From CAVZCK01 sp963798805 (GTDB taxonomy: Bacteria > Pseudomonadota > Alphaproteobacteria > Rhizobiales > Rhodomicrobiaceae), in assembly GCA_963798805.1 (NCBI GenBank), contig CAWCVC010000002.1:806001-870000 (forward strand): a stretch of 64,000 nt of DNA, in the 5' to 3' direction. The translations under genes and the position numbers were made by a program. Below the pieces are notes generated by a model that was not told the DNA's origin, did not search any database, and was given only the letters and a program-made list of their open reading frames with translations. Shown here piece by piece: positions 8,342-16,948 of this stretch. The first letter of the stretch is position 1, and every line of letters begins with the position of its first letter.

Positions 8342-9688
8342 TCAATCCGGCACCGAGGCGCGCGCTACCGCGGCGGCTTCGCCCAGATCGTCGATCCGCC
8401 AGGCGAGCGCTAGGAGATCGCGCGTCCGAGGCTCTCCGATCACCAGCTTCGCCTGATTGACGAATTTCATGTCGAGCTGCTCATCGGTCAGCGGCTTCTC
8501 ATGGCTGCCGATCGCCCGCTCGATATGCCTAGTGAGAGTCGATCCGTCCTTGAAGGTCACTTTAATCGTCACCGAAGCCTCGTGACAGCCCGGATCGGCC
8601 TTCGCCTTCACCTTGTCGCGCAGAGCCGTGATCTCCGGCAGATTCACCACCTCGTCGGTGAAGGCGGTCGGCGCACCGTCGCCGCGCAGCAGGGCGCAGG
8701 CGGCGGCGTGATAGACACTGAACTTGCCTTCGAGGCCGGTCTTCGGCGCGGTCTTGCCGGTCAGCTCCAAGACGAGCGGGTGAGTGGTCAGCTCGACCGC
8801 CTCGATGTCGCGCACGCGCTCGCCGATTTCAGTGCGAATCTGCTGGCAGCCGTCGATGGTCGGGTGAATGACGATGCCGCAGGCGAAAGGCTTGTAGCTG
8901 TTGAGCGCAGCTTCCCAGCGTGTGCCGAGGCCGTCGAGGATCTCGCTGTAATCCTGCTTGTCGGACATCACATTCGCGAAGCCGCGCGGCGCCTCGATGC
9001 CGCGCTCGGAGGAGTCGAAGCCGGCCTCGGCGAGGAAGGCGGCGAGTGCGCCGTTCTGCGCCGCCCGGCCGGGGTGGAACGACTTGGTCATGGTGCCGAA
9101 CATCTCGCGCAGGCCCGAGGACTGGGTGGCGGCAAGGCCGAGCGCCCAGCGCATTTGCTGCGCGCTGAGGCCGACGGCGCGGCCGACCGCGGCGGCGGCT
9201 CCGAACACGCCCGCCGTGCCGGTGATGTGCCAGCCGCGGTCGTAATGGTCGGGGTAGACGGCGTTGCCGATGCGGCATTCGACCTCGACGCCGATAATCA
9301 TAGCGGTCAGCAGATCGCGGCCCGACAGCGGCCGGATTTCGGCAAGCGCGAGCAGGGCCGAGGCAACCGGGCCGGCGGGATGGATAATGGTCTTCAGGTG
9401 GGTGTCGTCATAGTCGAGCACATGCGAGCTGATGCCGTTCACCAGCGCCGCGTGCAATGCGTCGAGCCGTTCGGGGCGGCCGAGCACCGTCGCATCGCGC
9501 GGGCCAGAGAAAGGCGACACGGCCGCAAGCGCCCGGTCGACCGTCTCATGCCGGGCGCCGCCGACGGCGCAGCCGACCCAGTTGACGAAGGTCCTGACGC
9601 CTTCGCGGCGGACCTCGGCGGGGATGGCGGAAGGCTTAAAGCCGATGATCCAGTCGGCAAGCTCGGCGGTCACTCTCGGCGTCGTCAT
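8342..9688 (-). CDS. MmgE/PrpD-family protein (2-methylcitrate dehydratase / cis-aconitate decarboxylase-like)
   Basis: A 448-residue MmgE/PrpD protein: the N-terminal all-helical domain contains NGISSHVLDYDDTHL and, after HITGTAGVFGAAAAVGRAVGL, the FGTMTKSFHPGRAAQNG segment typical of the family; a smaller C-terminal domain ends with DEQLDMKFVNQA. Members dehydrate 2-methylcitrate or decarboxylate cis-aconitate, but many catabolic ones have unknown substrates. No other methylcitrate genes are near, so this is probably a dedicated dehydratase or isomerase for the local pathway. The ATG at 9688 follows AAGGA. It heads a two-gene operon with the tartrate-type dehydrogenase, just beside the 43-bp shared element. 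Confidence 0.87.
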   Translation of the reverse strand: MTTPRVTAELADWIIGFKPSAIPAEVRREGVRTFVNWVGCAVGGARHETVDRALAAVSPFSGPRDATVLGRPERLDALHAALVNGISSHVLDYDDTHLKTIIHPAGPVASALLALAEIRPLSGRDLLTAMIIGVEVECRIGNAVYPDHYDRGWHITGTAGVFGAAAAVGRAVGLSAQQMRWALGLAATQSSGLREMFGTMTKSFHPGRAAQNGALAAFLAEAGFDSSERGIEAPRGFANVMSDKQDYSEILDGLGTRWEAALNSYKPFACGIVIHPTIDGCQQIRTEIGERVRDIEAVELTTHPLVLELTGKTAPKTGLEGKFSVYHAAACALLRGDGAPTAFTDEVVNLPEITALRDKVKAKADPGCHEASVTIKVTFKDGSTLTRHIERAIGSHEKPLTDEQLDMKFVNQAKLVIGEPRTRDLLALAWRIDDLGEAAAVARASVPD

Positions 9689-9744
9689 GATCGTTCCTTT
9701 CCATGAGGCATCCGCAACCATGTCGCTCGCCGCCTCGAAATTGC

Positions 9745-9787
9745 CGACTGTTGACCGTTCTACAATTCACGCCGATTGTTTGACAAG
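9745..9787 (+). promoter_or_regulatory. Shared 43-bp promoter/operator, copy A
   Basis: This segment is 37/43 identical to 31147-31189 with no gaps. It contains TTGACC (9751-9756), a 17-bp spacer and GATTGT (9774-9779), a plausible -35/-10 reading rightwards. Overlapping the -10 is TTGTTTGACAA (9776-9786), which fits the FadR/FCD GntR consensus TNGTNNNACNA. It lies between the divergent MmgE/PrpD operon and the GrdB/PrdB-like gene. The FCD GntR at 36487 is the obvious candidate regulator. Confidence 0.62.
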
Positions 9788-9828
9788 GATCTCGAACCAC
9801 GGCGGCGCGAAGCAGTGAGAGGCAAGAA

Positions 9829-10832
9829 ATGATGAGCCAGGAGGACAGGACATTCGGCTTCGCCGCAGCGCATGACGTGCCGATCCCTTATATGCAGAGG
9901 ACGCGGAGCTACTATCAGGCGCTCGGCTATGGCGCCCCCTACGAATGGGCGCATTATGCCGAGGTGCCATTCCATCAGCTGGCTAAGCCGCTGGCGGACT
10001 GCCGCATCGCGATCATCACCACAGCGGCGCCTTACCAGCCGGACAAAGGCGATCAGGGGCCGGGCGCGGCCTACAACGCCGCCCCCAAATTCTACGCGGT
10101 CTATTCCGGCAGCACGGATGAGAAGCCGGACTTGCGCATCTCGCATATCGCCATCGATCGCGCGCACACCACGGCGGAGAACCAGGGAACCTATTTCCCA
10201 CTTGCCGCGCTGCGCGAAAGCCTCATCTCCGGCAGGATAGGATCGATTGCGGCGCGTTTTCACGGCCTGCCAACCAATCGCAGCCATCGAGTGACGCTGG
10301 AGGTCGACTGCCCGGAGATCGTTGCCCGCTGTCAGGCTGACGACGTCGACGCGGCGATCCTGATTCCGAACTGTCCGGTCTGCCATCAGAGCGTCAGCCT
10401 CGCCGCGCGGATGCTTGAGGCAAACGGCATCGCCACAGTGGTCATGGGCTGCGCGAAGGACATCGTCGAGCATGCCGGCGTGCCGCGCTTCCTGTTCTCG
10501 ATTTCCCGCTCGGCAATTCGGCAGGCCGGCCGGGGGACCGCGCCTCGCAGCGCCTCACCCTGGACCTCGCCCTGCGCCTGCTCGAAACAGCGCCGACCGC
10601 CCGGACGACCGTGCAGTCTCCACTGATCTGGAGCGCCAGCCCCGATTGGAAGCTCGACTATTGCAACATCGAGCGCCTCGCGCCCGAGGAGATCGCGCGT
10701 CGGCGCGCCGAGTTCGACAGGCAGAAGGATGTGGCCCGTACGCTGCGCGAAGAGACGAACGCCGCTTCGCCCGGGGCTAAAGGCGGCGTCCGCGCCAATC
10801 GACCTCCGGCTTTCAGAAATAGCGGGCGATGA
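9829..10832 (+). pseudogene. Glycine/D-proline reductase component B (GrdB/PrdB)-like protein, frameshifted
   Basis: The protein reads in one frame to PRFLFS (about 10500) and resumes at DFPLGNSAGRPGDRASQ in the -1 frame to a stop at 10832, giving about 334 residues if one missing base is restored at 10498-10501. NCPVCHQSV aligns with the UxxC redox site of selenoprotein B of D-proline/glycine reductases, with Cys in place of selenocysteine, and PLGN matches the conserved PLGNP of that family. In clostridia these proteins reduce amino acids; homologues in aerobes are uncharacterised. It is divergent from the MmgE/PrpD operon and carries the 43-bp shared element upstream. Family assignment is from motifs only; the frameshift may be a sequencing error. 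Confidence 0.6.
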
Positions 10833-11163
10833 CCATGCAAACGACGGTGGTCGCCAGCAGCAAAGCGGCGATCCGCTGCGCGACCGCGGGCCGCTTCCGC
10901 AGAGCTCCCTGAACACCGGCCGCAATCACGGCGGTAACGATGCCGATCATCAGGACGGTTTCGAAGCCGGTGTGAGCGCCGGTATGCAGCATGCCCCAGA
11001 GCGCGATCCCGGTCAGGAAGACGAAGACGGCCGCACCCATTTGCGGCCCGAATAGCGGCTCGCTGCCGACGCCGCCGGCGCGCGCAAGCAAGAAGGTTGA
11101 TCCGGCCCAGAACACGCCGGAGAGCGCATGAATTGCCAGCAGAATCATCACCGTGGTCTGCAT
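10813..11163 (-). CDS. Small integral membrane protein, unknown function
   Basis: A 116-residue hydrophobic protein with about four predicted membrane helices (residues 3-27, 40-60, 68-86 and 98-114). The ATG at 11163 follows AGGAGG with 6-bp spacing, so this start is strong; the longer frame upstream overlaps the divergent MarR gene and lacks similarity. Conserved-looking features are HALSGVFWAGSTF and a GMLHTGAHTG loop with two His, reminiscent of CopD-like or DUF membrane proteins, but I do not recognise the family. It is divergent from marR at 11237, which may regulate it. Confidence 0.6.
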   Translation of the reverse strand: MQTTVMILLAIHALSGVFWAGSTFLLARAGGVGSEPLFGPQMGAAVFVFLTGIALWGMLHTGAHTGFETVLMIGIVTAVIAAGVQGALRKRPAVAQRIAALLLATTVVCMVIARYF

Positions 11164-11236
11164 TTCGTCCTCCTTCTCACCCCGTAAGCCCGTAGGAAGA
11201 ACGGCATTGATCGCCGTAGACATTCGCGACCAATAG

Positions 11237-11695
11237 ATGTCTAATAATTCGATGTCAAATGACAATCTCATAAAGCCGGGCAACCCGCCGATCGGACTGC
11301 TGGTCGTGCAGACGGCAAAGACCGTCGCCCGGGCCTTTGAGGAGTCCCTGGCGGCGGCAGGCGGATCGTTGCCCTTGTGGCTGATTCTGATGGCGCTGAT
11401 GCGCGGTGGGCATGGCACCCAGGCCGATCTTGCCAAGGAGGTCGGCATACAGGGGCCGACACTCACTCATCATCTCAACACCATGGAAAAGAACGGCTTG
11501 CTAACGCGCAGCCGGCTTCCGAATAACCGGCGGGTGCATCAGGTCGAGCTGACGGAGGCGGGGCGGGCCATGTTCCAGCGCCTACGCCAATCCGCCTTGG
11601 CGTTCGACGGCAGGCTGCGGCGGCGGTTCGATGGCCAGGAGATCGAAACGCTGCGCGAGATGCTTGAGCGGCTGGCGGAGAACGCGGCGCGTTGA
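11237..11695 (+). CDS. MarR-family transcriptional regulator
   Basis: A 152-residue winged-helix protein with HTH TQADLAKEVGIQGPTLTHHLNTM and wing RLPNNRRVHQVELTEAG, the MarR pattern. ATG at 11237 or 11252 may be used. The second start lies inside TGTCAAATGACA (11253-11264), a perfect 5-2-5 inverted repeat that could be an autoregulatory operator if transcription starts just upstream. It is divergent from the small membrane protein gene and convergent with emrB. The effector is unknown. Confidence 0.83.
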   Translation: MSNNSMSNDNLIKPGNPPIGLLVVQTAKTVARAFEESLAAAGGSLPLWLILMALMRGGHGTQADLAKEVGIQGPTLTHHLNTMEKNGLLTRSRLPNNRRVHQVELTEAGRAMFQRLRQSALAFDGRLRRRFDGQEIETLREMLERLAENAAR

Positions 11696-11726
11696 CATAT
11701 GCCGCAGATGATATCGGCGGCGGTGC

Positions 11727-13271
11727 CTAGTCCATGACCTCGACGCCGGCGGCCTGATGCTTCGGCCCCTGCATGAGCAGGAGCAGCGGGATGACCGCGA
11801 TCACGATCCACATCATCGCCTGGAAGTCGTCGAGATAGGCGATGGTCGCGGCCTGGGCGGTCACGACCTGGTTTAGGGCCTCGGCGCCCGCCGTCGTGTG
11901 CCAGTTCCAGGCATCGGGCAGCCAGGGCTGCTGCATCGCCAGGCGGAACGGGGTCAGATGCGACACGAGCGCCGCGTGAACAATCTGCGTGTTCTGCGTC
12001 AGCAGGGTGATCATCACCGAGATGCCGATGCTCGAGCCGATATTGCGCATGAGGCTGAACATGGCCGTGCCGTCGGTCCGGTATTGCGGATCGAGCGTGG
12101 CGAAAGTGATGGTGCTGAGCGGCACGAAGGTGAAGCCGAGACCGACGCCTTGGATGAGGCCTGTAATGACGATCGTACGGATGCTGACCTCGGCCGTGAA
12201 TTCGGACATCTGATAAAGAGCGAGCGCAGTCAGGCTTAGGCCGAACAGGATAAGCAGCCGCGTATCGACGCGGCGGACAAGCTGTCCGACAGCAATCATC
12301 GCCACCATCGAGCCGATGCCGCGCGGTGCCAGTACAAGACCTGCGGTCACGACGGGAAAGCCCATCAGGTCCTGCAGGAATGGCGGCAGCAAGGCGAGCG
12401 TCGCCAGCAGGACGATGCCGACGATGAAAATCAGGCAGAGGCCGACGGCGAAATTGCGGTCCTTGAACAGGCCCGGCTGCAGGAACGGATTGCGGGCTGT
12501 GAACATATGCACGAGGAACATATAGAGGCAGACGGCGAACAGCGCGGCTTCGATGAGGATCTCATAGGATGAGAACCAGTCCTGCAACTCGCCGCAGTCG
12601 AGCATGATCTGCAGAGCGCCGATGGCGAGGCTGAGCAGCGCGAAGCCGAACCAGTCGAAAGGCAGGCCGGGGCGCTTTTCGGTCTCCGACACCGACGCGA
12701 TGATGCCGGTGAGAGCGAGAATGCCGACGGGCAGATTGATATAGAAGACCCAGCGCCAATTGTAATATTCGGTGAGATAGCCGCCGAGAGTCGGGCCAAG
12801 GATCGGTCCCAGCATCACGCCCATGCCCCACATCGCCATGGCCGAGCCATGCTGCTCGCGCGGATAGGTGTCGAGCAGAACGGCCTGCGACAGCGGCACC
12901 AGCCCGGCGCCGAACGCGCCCTGCAGCAGGCGGAAGAGCACCATTTCCGGCAGCGACGTGGCCGCGCCGCAGAGCATCGAGGCGATGGTGAAGCCGGCGA
13001 CCGAGGCGATGAAAAGGCGCTTGCGGCCGAAACGCGCCGCCAGATAGCCGGTCGGTGGCGTCATGATCGCGGCGGCGACGATGTAGGAGGTCAGCACCCA
13101 GGAAATCTGGTCCTGCGTGGCTGACATCGAGCCCTGCATATGGGGCAGGGCGACATTGGCGATGGTGGTGTCCAGCGCCTGCATGATCGTCGCCAGCATG
13201 ATCGAGACGGTGGTCAGGCCACGCTCGAAAGCGCCGGTTTCCTGACCGGCCGGGATTGCGGCGTCGCTCAT
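11727..13271 (-). CDS. emrB: EmrB/QacA-type (DHA2) multidrug MFS transporter
   Basis: A 514-residue major facilitator of the 14-helix DHA2 family. The N-terminus contains the motif-D1-like LDTTIANVALPHMQGS, motif A GYLAARFGRKRLF and motif C GVMLGPILGPTLGGYL, typical drug:proton antiporter motifs. Its ATG overlaps the stop of emrA by 4 bp (ATGA), so the two are translationally coupled. With EmrA and an outer-membrane TolC-like partner (not in the window) it should form a tripartite pump exporting hydrophobic compounds. Regulation is probably by the MarR gene at the head of the operon. Confidence 0.92.
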   Translation of the reverse strand: MSDAAIPAGQETGAFERGLTTVSIMLATIMQALDTTIANVALPHMQGSMSATQDQISWVLTSYIVAAAIMTPPTGYLAARFGRKRLFIASVAGFTIASMLCGAATSLPEMVLFRLLQGAFGAGLVPLSQAVLLDTYPREQHGSAMAMWGMGVMLGPILGPTLGGYLTEYYNWRWVFYINLPVGILALTGIIASVSETEKRPGLPFDWFGFALLSLAIGALQIMLDCGELQDWFSSYEILIEAALFAVCLYMFLVHMFTARNPFLQPGLFKDRNFAVGLCLIFIVGIVLLATLALLPPFLQDLMGFPVVTAGLVLAPRGIGSMVAMIAVGQLVRRVDTRLLILFGLSLTALALYQMSEFTAEVSIRTIVITGLIQGVGLGFTFVPLSTITFATLDPQYRTDGTAMFSLMRNIGSSIGISVMITLLTQNTQIVHAALVSHLTPFRLAMQQPWLPDAWNWHTTAGAEALNQVVTAQAATIAYLDDFQAMMWIVIAVIPLLLLMQGPKHQAAGVEVMD

Positions 13272-14452
13272 CTTGCCGCCTCCATCGTGCCGGCCTGGGC
13301 GGTCGCCTCGCCGCCCCCGCCGAGCCAGGCGAACAGGCTAGGAAGCCGGCTGTGATGCGTGTCGATCTCGACCTCGGTGCTCATGCCGGCGCGCAATTGC
13401 GGCCCGTGTTGTGTGTTGTCGACGGCAATGCGGACGGGAATGCGCTGGACGACCTTCACCCAATTGCCGGTGGCGTTCTGCGCTGGCAGAACGGAGAACT
13501 CCGAGCCGGTGGCCGGGGCGACGCTTTTCACCTTCCCGCGCCAGACCTGATCCGGATAGGTGTCAACCCAGATCTCGACAGGTTGATCGGGCTTGACGTA
13601 AGTGAGCTGGATTTCCTTGAAATTGGCATCGATCCAGACATTCGCGTCCGAGACGAGGCTCATCACCGCGCCGCCCGGCGCGACATACTGACCGGGTTGC
13701 GGCACGTTGCTGGCAACGCCCGCGAAAGGGGCTTTGACCGTCGCATGCGCAAGGTCGAGCTGGGCCTTGTCGAGCGCGGCCTGCGCCTGAAGATATTGCG
13801 GCGTCTCCTCAATCGGCCTATCGGTGCTGCCCCCGAGCTTGGCGAGCGTGGTCTGCATCGCCTCCTGCTGCACGGCGATCTGCTGGTGGGCGGTATCGAG
13901 CGCGTTCCGCGCCTGGTCGAGAGTCGCTTGCGAGACGACGCTGCGCTTGCTCAGTGCCGACTGCCGGTCGAATGTGCGCTGGGCGTAGTCGAAATTGATC
14001 TTGGCGAGTTGGAGATCCTGCTGCTGCTGCGCATAGGTGGCCTTCAGAGACTGGACATCCTGGCGCACCGTTCCAAGATTGGCCTTGGCCTCAGCAACGG
14101 CGATCTCGAATGGACGCTCCTGAATCAGGAACAGGACATCGCCCTTGTTGACGTGTTCGTTCTCGTGGACACGAACATCCGCAATCGGTCCGCTCATCTG
14201 CGGGCTGATCGCCACCATGTCGGCATGGACATAGGCGTTGTCGGTGCTGACATAGCGGCCGCCGGAGAAATACCACCAGGCGCCGCCGACAATGACGATC
14301 AGCGGTCCGGCGACCAGCAGCGCAGTCCGCAGCCAGCGCCGGTTGCGCTTCGGCTTCGGCCGCGCAAGCACCACGGCTTTTGGGGCTCTCCCGGTTGACT
14401 CATTATCCTCGACGCCGTCCGCCAGGCCGGTGTTGTCGACATTTTGGTCCAT
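13268..14452 (-). CDS. emrA: EmrA/HlyD-type membrane fusion protein
   Basis: A 394-residue periplasmic adaptor: a cytoplasmic N-terminus, one membrane helix (about residues 43-63, TALLVAGPLIVIVGGAWW), and a biotinyl-lipoyl domain (STDNAYVHADMVAISPQMSG, APFAGVASNVPQPGQYVAPG). These flank a coiled-coil hairpin at about 115-225 rich in Gln/Ala, and a beta-barrel domain ends the protein. It links EmrB to an outer-membrane channel. It starts 12 bp after the marR stop and overlaps emrB by 4 bp, so marR-emrA-emrB form one operon. Confidence 0.91.
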   Translation of the reverse strand: MDQNVDNTGLADGVEDNESTGRAPKAVVLARPKPKRNRRWLRTALLVAGPLIVIVGGAWWYFSGGRYVSTDNAYVHADMVAISPQMSGPIADVRVHENEHVNKGDVLFLIQERPFEIAVAEAKANLGTVRQDVQSLKATYAQQQQDLQLAKINFDYAQRTFDRQSALSKRSVVSQATLDQARNALDTAHQQIAVQQEAMQTTLAKLGGSTDRPIEETPQYLQAQAALDKAQLDLAHATVKAPFAGVASNVPQPGQYVAPGGAVMSLVSDANVWIDANFKEIQLTYVKPDQPVEIWVDTYPDQVWRGKVKSVAPATGSEFSVLPAQNATGNWVKVVQRIPVRIAVDNTQHGPQLRAGMSTEVEIDTHHSRLPSLFAWLGGGGEATAQAGTMEAAR

Positions 14453-14464
14453 CGTTTTCGCCTC

Positions 14465-14938
14465 TTACGCATTCCGCTCGACGGCATGGGGCGATTTCTT
14501 CGTCTCCGCCTCGCGGCTAATCAGGTTGCGGCGCATGTGCTGGAGCGCCTGGGTCATCGAATTGCGGGTTCCCTCGGGCAGGCCGAACAGGGCGTCGGCG
14601 CGGGTTTTGGCCGCCAGATCCCACATCGTTTCGACGAGCGGGGCGGCACCGGTGGTGAGGTAAAGCCGAACGGCGCGGCGGTCGGAAGGATCCGGCCTGC
14701 GCTCGACCAGCCCGGCGGCTTCAAGGCGGTCGATTAGCCGGGCGAGGGTGATCGGCTGGATTTCCATCAGATCGGCGAGCGTGGCCTGGTTGATGCCCTC
14801 GCGCCGCGTCAGATGGGCAAGCGCCTGCCATTGCGCCTGCGTCAGGCCGATATCGCGCGCACGGCGGTTGAAGTTCCGCCGCATCAGGCGCGACACGTCG
14901 TTCAACAGGAAGCCGAGGCTCTGCTCGGGGCTGCGCAT
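14465..14938 (-). CDS. MarR-family regulator of the emrAB operon
   Basis: A 157-residue MarR protein (HTH INQATLADLMEIQPITLARLIDRL; wing RRPDPSDRRAVRLYLT). The ATG at 14938 is chosen because the alternative at 14995 would place a 17-bp operator-like dyad inside the coding region. It is the first gene of the operon with emrA and emrB, 12 bp apart, the arrangement seen for EmrR/MprA, which represses the pump until a drug binds. The ligand is unknown. Confidence 0.85.
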   Translation of the reverse strand: MRSPEQSLGFLLNDVSRLMRRNFNRRARDIGLTQAQWQALAHLTRREGINQATLADLMEIQPITLARLIDRLEAAGLVERRPDPSDRRAVRLYLTTGAAPLVETMWDLAAKTRADALFGLPEGTRNSMTQALQHMRRNLISREAETKKSPHAVERNA

Positions 14939-14968
14939 GCTGGGCACGTGGATCTCCAGTTCGTAGGC

Positions 14969-14985
14969 TTGCTTATAATAAGCAA
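14969..14985. promoter_or_regulatory. Operator-like dyad upstream of marR-emrAB
   Basis: TTGCTTA, TAA, TAAGCAA is a perfect 7-3-7 inverted repeat 31 bp before the marR start, in a short AT-rich island. The minus strand reads TATTAT within it, a possible -10, so repressor binding would block the promoter. MarR proteins bind dyads of this size. Confidence 0.5.
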
Positions 14986-15169
14986 AATATATCATTTCGG
15001 GTGGATTTCCAGAGATCGCTGCTTTTTTTTGATCTGTCTCAATGTGCGCTTGCGCATAACCGCGGAGGAATAGACAGGCCGCTTCGAAGCGCGGGGCGTT
15101 ATCCGATCGCGCGAGGGCAGCCAACACCGATCAATTGCCATGCTCCATCACTGGAGGGAGGAGTTTCCG

Positions 15170-15829
15170 ATGCTGAAATTCGCACGCGCGGCTGCCGCGC
15201 TCTCATTCGCATTGCTGCTTGCGCATCCCGCGGGCGCCGCCGCGCCATCGAACGCGCCGGAGCCATCGAACGCCGCTGGGTCGACCACCGTGAAGGTGGC
15301 GCTGCTCGATATGACCGCCCTATTCGGTCCCGGCGAGGGCACCGGCTTTTCCGGCTACGGTCCCGGCATGATGGGCCAAGGCTATGGTGGTTACGGGCCG
15401 GGCATGATGGGGCAGGGCGACGGTCCCGGCTATGGGCCTGGAATGATGGGTCAGGGCTATGGCCACGGCCCTGGCTATATGGGTCGCGGCTACGGCATGC
15501 ACGGCATGATGGGCATGATGTCGGTCCGCACCAATGTCGCCTCGGTCAAGGCGGGCAAGGTCACCTTCGATGTGTCGAACCTGTCGCGCAGCATTGTGCA
15601 TGAGATGTTGGTTATTGCGGTCGATAATCCCAACACGCCGCTGCCCTATGACTACAGCACAGGCCAGGTCGACGAGAAACAGGTGAAGGTGCTCGGCGAA
15701 ACCGAGGACATGCAGCCGAATGCCGAGAAGGAGATCAGCATGGATCTCACTCCGGGCTCCTATCTGCTGATCTGCAACGTACCGGGCCACTATGCTTCCG
15801 GAATGTGGACGCCGCTGACGGTGAATTGA
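15170..15829 (+). CDS. Secreted cupredoxin-like copper protein with Gly/Met-rich repeats
   Basis: A 219-residue protein with a Sec signal peptide (residues 1-24, ending AGAAA). Residues 62-107 contain three near-perfect copies of GYGPGMMGQG followed by GYMGRGYGMHG, a glycine/methionine-rich tract. The C-terminal domain (about 118-219) looks like a type 1 copper cupredoxin: His144 in IVHEMLV, then Cys202, His207 and Met212 in CNVPGHYASGM, the Cys-His-Met ligand triad. It is probably a periplasmic copper carrier or electron-transfer protein, with the Met repeats offering extra copper sites. The start at 15170 follows GGAGGGAGGAG. It stands alone and is convergent with ppk2. Confidence 0.78.
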   Translation: MLKFARAAAALSFALLLAHPAGAAAPSNAPEPSNAAGSTTVKVALLDMTALFGPGEGTGFSGYGPGMMGQGYGGYGPGMMGQGDGPGYGPGMMGQGYGHGPGYMGRGYGMHGMMGMMSVRTNVASVKAGKVTFDVSNLSRSIVHEMLVIAVDNPNTPLPYDYSTGQVDEKQVKVLGETEDMQPNAEKEISMDLTPGSYLLICNVPGHYASGMWTPLTVN

Positions 15830-15871
15830 CCGGCGCCGGTTGGCCCCGCTCGGAACGGCCATGATTTCCCC

Positions 15872-16678
15872 TCACGGGGCGATCATGCCGTTCTGGATGT
15901 AGGTCTCGTGATATTCGAAGACGATCTCGGGATCGGTGCGGAGCAACTCTGTATCTTTGTCGGCATAGTGCAGGCGCGTTAGCAGATCCTTGATCAGGTT
16001 CAGCCGCGCCAGTCGCTTGTCGTCGGCGCGGATCACGGTCCAAGGCGTGATCGGATTATGCGTGCGCGCCAGCATCTCGTTCCGTGCGATGCTGTAATCC
16101 TGCCAGTGCTTGAGCGCCTCCTCGTCGATCGGGCTTACCTTCCACTGTTTCAGGGGGTCCTTGCGGCGGTCCTTCAACCGCCGCTTCTGCTCGGCCCGGC
16201 TGATGTCTAGATAATATTTGAGCAGCTTCGTTCCCGAGCGGACCAGCATATGCTCGAATTCAAGAACGGTCTGCATGAACTCCTCGCGCTCCTCCTCGTC
16301 GCAGAAGCCCATCACCCACTCCACCCCGGCGCGGTTGTACCAGCTGCGATTGAACAGCACGAATTCCTGCGCCGCCGGTAAATGCGGCACGAAGCGCTGG
16401 AAATACCAGGTGGTGCGATCGCGGTCTGATGGTTTGCCGAGCGCCACCACGCGCGTCTCGCGCGGGCTCAGATGCTTGACGATGCGCTTGACGACCCCGT
16501 CCTTGCCGGCGGCGTCGCGTCCTTCGATCAGAACAAGGATCTTGTCACCGCAGCCGATGACATGCTTCTGCAGCTTGACCAGCTCGATCTGCAGTCCGTG
16601 CAGGATTTGCCGATATTCATCCTTGCCGATTTCCACAGCCGGGCTCGGGGCTTCGTCCTTTTGCCGTCTCTTCGCCAT
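15872..16678 (-). CDS. ppk2: Polyphosphate kinase 2
   Basis: A 268-residue PPK2 family protein. The Walker A motif VLIEGRDAAGKDGVV lies near residue 50, followed by TTWYFQRFVPHLP, the lid segment RSWYNRAGVEWVMGF, and DRRKDPLKQWKVSPID, all characteristic of single-domain PPK2. These enzymes use polyphosphate to phosphorylate nucleoside mono- or diphosphates (or run in reverse); class cannot be settled by eye. ATG 16678 was chosen; a GTG lies one codon upstream. It is convergent with the cupredoxin gene and not in an obvious operon. Confidence 0.93.
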   Translation of the reverse strand: MAKRRQKDEAPSPAVEIGKDEYRQILHGLQIELVKLQKHVIGCGDKILVLIEGRDAAGKDGVVKRIVKHLSPRETRVVALGKPSDRDRTTWYFQRFVPHLPAAQEFVLFNRSWYNRAGVEWVMGFCDEEEREEFMQTVLEFEHMLVRSGTKLLKYYLDISRAEQKRRLKDRRKDPLKQWKVSPIDEEALKHWQDYSIARNEMLARTHNPITPWTVIRADDKRLARLNLIKDLLTRLHYADKDTELLRTDPEIVFEYHETYIQNGMIAP

Positions 16679-16948
16679 CACGCATTCCGTCCGTAAGGGC
16701 CAAAGCGCCTTTTGGGCGATATGCTACGGGCCGAGTCCGCAAAGGTCCATAATGGCTGCTGGTTTGACTTAAGACTTCGGATCGAGCGCACTGCCAAAAT
16801 CTGTTTTGCGATTGTTTCCCGGGATATTTTTCTGCCTTTATCGTATTCTTGCGCTAGCGGGGCGCATGCCGCTCGGCGGGTCGGCAATAGCGGCTTGCCA
16901 GCAGTAGACTGAAGCATGTCGCAAACAAAATGCATAAGGGAGGCTAAA

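Noticed and set aside
10813..11466. Longer version (217 codons) of the small membrane protein
   Set aside because: The extension runs through the divergent marR gene; ATG 11163 has an AGGAGG site at the right distance.
15829..15841. ACCGGCGCCGGT palindrome as a terminator after the cupredoxin gene
   Set aside because: It has no loop and no T-tract, and short GC palindromes are expected by chance at this base composition.
16916..16948. ATG 16916 as start of the beta-propeller protein
   Set aside because: No ribosome site there; GGGAGG is placed correctly for GTG 16949, which also gives a normal signal peptide.
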